From: Arachis hypogaea
Lineage: Eukaryota; Streptophyta; Magnoliopsida; Fabales; Fabaceae
Length of the DNA: 64,000 nucleotides
Reading direction: 5' to 3'
Assembly (NCBI RefSeq): GCF_003086295.3
Contig: NC_092046.1
Location: 106,557,363-106,621,362 of the forward strand
Of this stretch, positions 57,878 to 64,000 are shown one piece after another. The notes beneath the pieces are model-generated. The model was not told where the DNA came from, ran no database searches, and saw only the letters and a program-made list of their open reading frames with translations. Within the stretch, counting starts at the first letter, position 1. Each line of letters starts with the position of its first letter. Made by a program: the position numbers and the translations under genes.

Positions 57878-57895
57878 GCTGGGAGGCAACCCAGC
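57878..57895 (+). ncRNA. Conserved post-pol hairpin, Element 6 version
   Basis: GCTGGG-AGGCAA-CCCAGC, 42 nt after the pol stop and preceded by AATAAAGAAGCGCTT. Same spacing as in Elements 2 and 3. Confidence 0.62.
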
Positions 57896-58044
57896 CTTGG
57901 GGCATCACTTCCTCTAAGCATTTTGCCCTATTCTTGATTTTATTTGTTTATATAAAGTTCACTGATACTAAGGTAAAGAGTCAATTGTATAAGTTCACAG
58001 GGTTACAGAAGGATTCTACACACAAAACAGAGAAAAAGAGCTCA

Positions 58045-58378
58045 CTGGCAAGAAAACGCTAGTAAGAGTCTGTTTTGGGCGTTCAATGCCCAAAAGAAGC
58101 ATCCACTGGGCGTTGAACGCCAGTAAGGATAGCCATCTGGGCGTTAAACGCCAGAAAGAAGCATCTTCTAGGCGTTAAACGCCAGAAAGAAGCTCCTTCT
58201 GGGCGTTTAACGCCAGATTTACAGCGTCCTGGGCGTTCAGAAAAACACCCAGTGACAAAGGAGTTCCTGGCGTTCAACGCCAGAAAGAAGCAACAGCTGG
58301 GCGTTGAACGCCCAGGAGAGGCAGCATTTGGGCGTTGAACGCCCAAAACATGCAGCGTTTGGGCGTTCAAACGCCAGG
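58045..58378 (+). repeat. Palindromic TGGGCGTT/AACGCCCA array between pol and ORF2, Element 6
   Basis: Eleven units in 334 bp, period about 28-32 bp: (C/T)TGGGCGTT[G/C/A]AACGCC[A/C][G/A]. The densest copy of this motif in the window. Non-coding: frames on both strands are by-products of the repeat. Followed by 58379-58925, an A/T- then C/T-rich leader of ORF2. Confidence 0.92.
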
Positions 58379-58869
58379 ATGGTGGGGAGGAGGTGAATTC
58401 GTTTTTACTTCATATTTTTCATTCTAAACTTAATTTTTATGTTTCAATTCATGATTTCTTGCATAAACATGTTAAGAACCCTGATTTCTAAAATCCCTAA
58501 CTTCTAAAAACCCTATTTTAAAAATATCAAATGTATCTTAATCCATAAGCACAAATCTTTTTTTTTATCCAATTCAACTCTTTTTCAAAATTTTCAAAAC
58601 AAATCTATCTCTTTTCATTCAAAAATCTTTTCAACTAATCAATATCTTTTTCAAATCTCCATACTATCTTTTTCAAAAATCCAAATCTATCTTTTTCAAA
58701 TATCTTTCATATCTTTTCAATTTTAAATCATATCTTCTATCTTATCTTTCTTTGTATTTTCGAAAAAACCCACCCCCCCTCTCCCTTTAAATATGGGTAC
58801 GGCCTCCCTCCCCTCCCATCCACAATTGCACCTAGCTCTCCTTCTCTCCCTCTCCTTTCTTCTCTTTTT

Positions 58870-58903
58870 GCTTGAGGACAAGCAAACCTCTAAGTTTGGT
58901 GTG
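58870..58903 (+). promoter_or_regulatory. Internal copy of the 3' priming module upstream of ORF2, Element 6
   Basis: CTTGAGGACAAGCAA, then AAGTTTGGTGTG (58892-58903). The 3' LTR boundary has TTGGGGACAAGCAACAG then AAGTTTGGTGTT (61144-61155). Preceded by a long C/T-rich tract (58838-58869). Confidence 0.55.
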
Positions 58904-58925
58904 CCTATCCGTGATCACTAAGATC

Positions 58926-60059
58926 ATGGCTCCTAAAGGAAAACAACCCACTCCAAGAGGCAAGAAAGAGAGCGTTCCAAAACCACTTTGGAATCAAGGG
59001 AAGTAATTAACTAAAGAACACTCAGACCATTATTACAAAATAATGGGTCTAAGATCAGTGATCCCAGAAGTTAGATTTGATCTGAAAGAAGACGAATATC
59101 CGGAGATCCAGGAGCAAATTCGAATCAAGAACTGGGAGATCCTAGCCAATCCTAAAACGAAAGTGGGAAGGAATATGGTCCAGGAGTTCTATGCCAATAT
59201 GTGGCAAACAGACAAGCAAAGACTATTTGGATCTGCTCTCTATGACTATCGGACCTTGGTCAGAGGAAAGATTGTTCATACCCACCCTGACAAGATCAGG
59301 GAGATCTTAAAGCTACCTCAGCTGAAAGATGATCCAGATTCCTTCAATAGGAGAATGATGAGAACAGACAAGGGCCTGGATAAGATTCTAGAGGATATAT
59401 GTATCCCTGGAGCCAGGTGGACCACCAGCACGAAGGGTGTCCCAAATCAACTCAAAAGAGAAGATCTCAAACCAGTCGCCAGAGGATGGCTGGACTTCAT
59501 TGGGCATTCTCTGCTGCCCACAAGCAACCGTTCTGAAGTCACTATTAGAAGAGCAGTGATGATCCATTGCATCATGATGGGAAAAGAAGTGGAAGTTCAT
59601 CAACTGATTTCAACTGAATTCTACAAAATTGCAAACAAAAATTCTAAAGATGCCAGGTTGGCTTATCCAAGCTTGATTTCTATGCTCTGCAAGGACGCTG
59701 GAGTAAGGATGGGAATAACTGAGTATATCTCAGTTGAGCGGCCAATCACCAAAGCATCAATGGAAAAATAACAAGCACAGGATGACCCCATCAAGAAGAA
59801 AACACAGGAATTTCTCCCAGAAATCCCTCAATCTGAATACTGGGAGTATCTTGAAACATCTATTACCAAGATGCAAGAAGCTATGGAACAAATAAAGAAA
59901 GAACAGAAGGAACAAAGTAGCATTCTTTGCTATATGCTTAAAGAACAAGAGGAGCAAGAGCGTGATTTAAGGGAATTGAAGTGCCAGAAATTATCTCTTG
60001 AAGGACCAAGCACCCCGCAGATTAGAGGAACATCCACTTCCCAGAACAAAGGTTGTTAA
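58926..60059 (+). pseudogene. Element 6 ORF2 (putative plant transposon protein domain), two stops
   Basis: Second ORF of the element, role unknown. ATG at 58926 (MAPKGKQPTPRGKKES, basic head). TAA at 59004-59006 and TAA at 59769-59771 are the only breaks in 377 codons. Domain body about 59043-59768: YPEIQEQIRIKNWEIL, MVQEFYANMW, DICIPGARWTT, RGWLDFIGHSLLP, IRRAVMIHCIMMGKEVEVHQ, RLAYPSLISMLCKDAGV. The tail after 59772 is Gln/Glu/Lys-rich and coiled-coil-like (LKEQEEQERDLRELKC). The domain matches what is annotated in plant genomes as putative plant transposon protein; no hydrophobic membrane segment is visible. Confidence 0.8.
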
Positions 60060-61156
60060 ATTCTAATTTTTGCTTTAACTCTGTGATAGTTGCCATTATA
60101 GGAGTTTACCTTAGAAAGTAGATATAAGTAGTAGTAATTAGCATACCTATTTTGATCTTAATTTCAATTAAGTTATAATTTATTTTTCTCATCATCAGCA
60201 AACATGAATAAAATAGTAGATCTTCAGAATAAGAGGCAATAAATTTCGAGTTTTTAACAAGAAAAATTCTAATTATTTACATGTGGTGGCAATGCTTTCT
60301 GTCTTCTGAATGAATGCTTGAACAGTGCATATGTCTTTTGAATTTGATGTTTAAGACTGTTAAATATGTTAGTTCTTGAAAGAATGATGAACATGAGACA
60401 TGTTATTGATAATCTGAAAAATTATAAAAATGATTCTTGAAGCAAGAAAAAGCAGCAAAAAAAAAAAACAAAGCTTGCAGAAAAAAAAATAGAGAAAGAA
60501 AAAGAGAAAGCAAGCAGAAAAAGCCAATAGCCCTTAAAACCAAAAGGCATGGGTAAATAAAAAGGATCCCAAGGCTTTGAGCATCAGTGGATAGGAGGGC
60601 CTAAAGGAATAAAATCCTGGCCTAAGCGGCTAAACCAAGCTGTCCCTAACCATGTGCTTGTGGCGTGAAGGTGTCAAGTGAAAACTTGAGACTGAGCGGT
60701 TAAAGTCAAGGTCCAAAGTAAAAGAAGAGTGTGCTTAAGAACCCTGGACACCTCTAATTGGGGACTTTAGCAAAGCTGAGTCACAATCTAAAAGGGTTCA
60801 CCCAATTATGTGTCTGTGGCATTTATGTATCCGGTGGTAATACTGGAAAACAAAGTTCTTAGGGTCACGGCCAAGACTCATAAAGTAGCTGTGTTCAAGA
60901 ATCATCATACTAAAATAGGAGAATCAATAACACTATCTGAATTCTAAGTTCCTATAGATGCCAATCACTCTGAGCTTCAATGGATAAAGTGAGGTGCCAA
61001 AACTGTTCGGAAGCAAAAAGCTACTAGTCCCACTCATCTAATTAGAATCTGAGCTTCACTCAAAAACTCTGAGACATTATTGCTTCTTGAATTATTAATA
61101 TTCTATTTTATTTATCTAGTTTCTTGGGGACAAGCAACAGTTTAAGTTTGGTGTTT
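60060..61156 (+). other. Element 6 3' UTR and plus-strand priming region
   Basis: No gene. Contains GTGCTTGTGGCGTGAAGG (60655) and GTGTCTGTGGCATTTATG (60811), two members of the TGTGG-core repeat also seen in Elements 2 and 3. Ends with GGGGACAAGCAACAG, AAGTTTGGTGTT (61144-61155). Confidence 0.6.
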
Positions 61157-62693
61157 TGATGAGCGGATATTTTATACGCTTTTTGGGGTTAATTTCATAT
61201 AGTTTTTAGTATGTTTTAGTTAGTTTTTAGTTTATTTTCATTAGTTTCTAGGCAAAATTCATATTTCTAGACTTTACTATGAGTTTGTGTGTTTTTCTGT
61301 AATTTCAGGTATTTTCTGGCTGAAATTGAGGGAGCTGAGCAAAAATCTGATTCAGGCTGAAAAAGGACTGCTGATGCTGTTGGATTCTGACCTCTCTGCA
61401 CTCAGAATGGAATTTCTGGAGCTACAGAAGTCCAAATGGCGCGCTTCCAATTGAGTTGGAAAGTAGACATCCAGGGCTTTCCAGAAATATATAATAGTCC
61501 ATACTTTACTCAAGGATAGATAACGTAAACTGGCGTTCAACGCCAGTTCCATGCTGCTGTCTGGCGTCCAGCGCCAGAAACAAGTACAAGTTGGAGTTCA
61601 ACGCCAGAAAAGGATCCAAAGCTGGCGTTGAACGCCCAAAACAGCCCTATGCACGTGATTAGCTTAAGTCTCAGCCCCAGCACACACCAAGTGGGCCCCA
61701 GAAGTGAATTTCTGCACCATCCATCTTAGTTTACTCATTTACTGTAAACCTAGTTTACTAGTCTAGTATTTAAACAACTTTTAGAGACTTGTTTTGTATC
61801 TCATGACATTTTTAGATCTGAACTTTGTACCTTTTGATGGCATGAGTCTCTAAACTCCATTGTTGGGGGTGAGGAGCTCTACTGTGTCTCGATGAATTAA
61901 TGCAAGTATTTCTGTTTTCCATTCAAACATGCGTGTTCTTATCTAAGATATCCATTCGCACTTCAACCTGAATGTGATGAACGTGACAATCATCATCATT
62001 CCTCCACGAACGCATGCCTGACAACCACTTATGTTCCACCATAGAATGAATGAATATCTCTTAGATCTCTTAATCAGAATCTTTGTGGTATAAGCTAGAT
62101 TGATGGCAGCATTCAAGAGAATCCGGAAAGTATAAACCTTGTCTGTGGTATTCCGAGTAGGATTCAGGGATTGAATGACTGTGACGAGCTTCAAACTCGC
62201 GAGTGTTGGGCGTAGTGACAGACGCAAAAGGATAGTAAATCCTATTCCGGTACGATTGAGAACCTGCAGATGATTAGCCGTGCGGTGACAGCGCATCTGG
62301 ACCCTTTTCACTGGAAGGATGGATGGTAGCCATTGACAACGGTGATCCACCAACACACAGCTTGCCATAGGAAGACGTGCGTGCGTGAATTAGAAAACAG
62401 AGGAAAGCAGAATTTCAGAAGACAAAGCATCTCCAAAACTCCAACATATTCTCCATCATTGCATACAAGTATAATTTGTGTTTTGCCCTTTTATTCCTTG
62501 CAATCAAATTTGATAAGTGAATTATTTTATTGTTTTCTCGACTACGAGTTACAAGATAACCATAGATTGCTTCAAGCCAACAATCTCCGTGGGATCGACC
62601 CCTTACTCACGTAAGGTATTACTTGGACGACCCAGTGCACTTGCTGGTTAGTGGTACGAGTTGTAAAAAGTGTGATTTACAATTCGTGCACCA
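61157..62693 (+). repeat. Element 6 3' LTR
   Basis: 1537 bp, same length as the 5' LTR. Four palindromic units at 61530-61640, here better preserved (CTGGCGTTCAACGCCAG) than in the 5' LTR (TTGGCGTTTAACGCTAG). Confidence 0.93.
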
Positions 62694-62871
62694 ATACCTC
62701 AAGTTCAGTGGGAGTAAATACATATTTTTAGTCTTATATGTTGATGACATTCTACTTGCCAGTAATGATATAGGCTTGTTTCATGAAACTAAGAAATTTC
62801 TATCAAACAAATTTGAAATAAAAGATCTTGGTGATGCCTCTTTTGTATTAGGAATCGAGATACTAAGAGAT
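62694..62871 (+). pseudogene. Copia reverse transcriptase, 3' part with YVDD
   Basis: Resumes the RT of 49977-50561 after Element 6: GSKYIFLVLYVDDILLAS with catalytic YVDD (about 62740), then FEIKDLGDASFVLGIEILRD. Cut at 62872 by Element 7, so RNase H and the 3' LTR lie beyond the window. Confidence 0.88.
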
Positions 62872-64000
62872 TGTAACACCCTCACTATCAGAAGTCACGC
62901 TTCCGTCTGCACTACTCTGATAGCAGGAAGTATTACGACTACTTTACGTACTAAATAATAAAATAGGAGCCTGTGACTTGACGCTGTATCGCTGATTTCT
63001 TTGAAAACCAGAAATAAATACTTTATTTTAAGAAAAGTACAAGCAGGCATAGATTCATATACAAGACTCCTTACATAATAACTCAATATATTATACATAT
63101 AAAACATACAATTCCTATCCCTCTTACAAACTTGTAATAACGAAGACGAGGGAAGAAAATAATCTAGTTAATACATCAACATATATAAATCAAACGCAGT
63201 ATAACTCTCCAGAATACTTCCTCATCTGGTTCCTGAAAAAAGCTGTAGGGGGTGAGAACCTAACCACACGGTCTCACCACAGAATTTCAAAGTTGTTATA
63301 AGAAGATATTTATTAAGAAAACTGTTCTCAAGCTCAGTGATTATCATTGCCTTATGAATCTTTTAAAACCATAAGAAATCGTTTAAAAACTTTTTCAAAG
63401 GAACAATGTTTAATCTTTCACAAATCCAAAACCTTTCCTTTCTTATAAGAAAATCTCAATCAGAAACCAACCACGCAATCAAACAACACAATCATTAATT
63501 CAGCACCAGGGTTCAATCTCAAATGTAGCACGCCAGGACAAACATGGACAAGGCAGACAAGGAAAGCACAAGTAGGCAGCAGTTACAGCAAATAGTTCAA
63601 GTAGCAGTTACGAACAGTTTAGCAATTAGGCAAACCAAAACAAGTTCAAACTCAAGCAAAGCATACAAATGCATATGCATGCCTGTTCTATGGCTGATGA
63701 GGCTCATATGTTGGTTATCCAGCCAACCAGACAAGTCTGAATTGTACTTAGACTGTCTCCCAACGTGCATCCCCTAGAGTCTATGCATAGCTTTTTTCTC
63801 AAATAATCAATATTACTCAATGGTGGTAACATTCCCGGGAATTTATATAGTGCCTGGTCACACACTTACATCGTAGGGTCAACAGAGTATCGAGTTTTCA
63901 ACCTGGTACACGTGGTGGCAAGCTACGGCACTTAACCCAGGGAACCTCGTATCTCAGATATTTCAAATTCATAAGCCATGTGAATAATCCAAAGTTCACA
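62872..64000 (-). mobile_element. Element 7: LTR element fragment (chromovirus-like), leaves the window
   Basis: Starts TGTAACACCCTCACTATC directly inside the copia RT frame, so it is an insertion; candidate target duplication AGATT or similar cannot be confirmed. No gag or pol within 1129 bp. On the minus strand it contains GGTGAGACCGTGTGGTTAGG and blocks like those at 44700-44990, so I place it with the chromovirus-like LTRs, minus orientation. No gene is supported in it. Confidence 0.6.

Larger units (their letters stand above)
50562..62693 (+). mobile_element. Element 6: 12.1-kb FIDEL-like Athila-lineage retrotransposon
   Basis: Exact ATACC duplication (50557-50561 and 62694-62698). LTRs of 1537 bp each (50562-52098, 61157-62693), TGATGAGCGGATATTTTATA...CGTGCACCA. 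Full order: primer site, gag, protease, RT, RNase H, integrase, hairpin, palindromic array, ORF2, 3' UTR. All ORFs are present but carry stops or a frameshift. Opposite orientation to Element 3, of the same family, and longer because ORF2 and the array are complete. Confidence 0.92.

Noticed and set aside
58045..58378. Regularly spaced palindromic repeats that resemble a CRISPR array
   Set aside because: Units are degenerate, spacers are short and similar, the motif recurs in LTRs and gag of the same elements, and the context is a plant retrotransposon.
1..64000. tRNA, rRNA, microRNA or ordinary host genes
   Set aside because: The only tRNA-like matches are the 18-nt primer-binding sites; no intact gene with host-like structure was found on either strand.

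Overview
The window is plant nuclear heterochromatin made almost entirely of nested LTR retrotransposons; I see no host protein gene, tRNA, rRNA or CRISPR array. From memory, the LTR that starts TGATGAGCGGATATTTTATA and the many TGGCGTTGAACGCCA motifs resemble FIDEL-type Athila-lineage elements of peanut (Arachis). That organism call is recognition, not a database result. Every complete element but one was delimited by matching LTRs, a tRNA-Asp-type primer site (TGGCGCCGTTGCCGGGGA) and an exact or one-mismatch 5-bp target duplication; the exception is an apparent solo LTR.

Left nest (1-43944). Element 1 is a minus-strand Ty3/gypsy copy whose gag runs off the left edge. Its LTR lies in three pieces (2064-3135, 35818-35954, 43679-43944). 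Element 2 (3136-35812, plus) sits inside that LTR. It has about 2.2-kb LTRs, a gag-protease frame, an integrase-tail remnant and a second ORF, but no reverse transcriptase. Element 2 was itself hit three times: a 3.1-kb solo LTR (5016-8112) in its 5' LTR; Element 4 (13001-20818) in its second ORF; and Element 3 (23439-34169, minus, FIDEL-like) in its 3' LTR. Element 5 (35955-43673) entered the same Element 1 LTR 137 bp further right. Elements 4 and 5 are RT-less and share one long ORF of unknown function.

Middle (43945-46593). A chromovirus-like LTR fragment hosts Element 1. It ends in an inverted repeat of about 185 bp per arm, followed by the 5' end of a decayed Ty1/copia element.

Right nest (46110-64000). 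The copia element is split in its RT domain by Element 6 (50562-62693, plus, a 12.1-kb FIDEL-like copy with gag, protease, RT, RNase H, integrase and ORF2, all carrying stops). It is cut again at 62872 by a further LTR element that leaves the window.

Shared logic. Across families with little primary-sequence similarity I see the same architecture. There is a gag(-pol) ORF, then a compensating six-base-loop hairpin (GGGAGRCAACCC core), then a polypurine-like module that is repeated internally and at the 3' LTR, then a second ORF (a plant-transposon-protein-like domain in Elements 2 and 6). Each family also carries its own array of short palindromic CpG-containing motifs. The RT-less elements keep these cis signals, which fits mobilisation in trans by FIDEL-like relatives. 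The hairpin and the motif arrays are the best candidates for an undescribed system.
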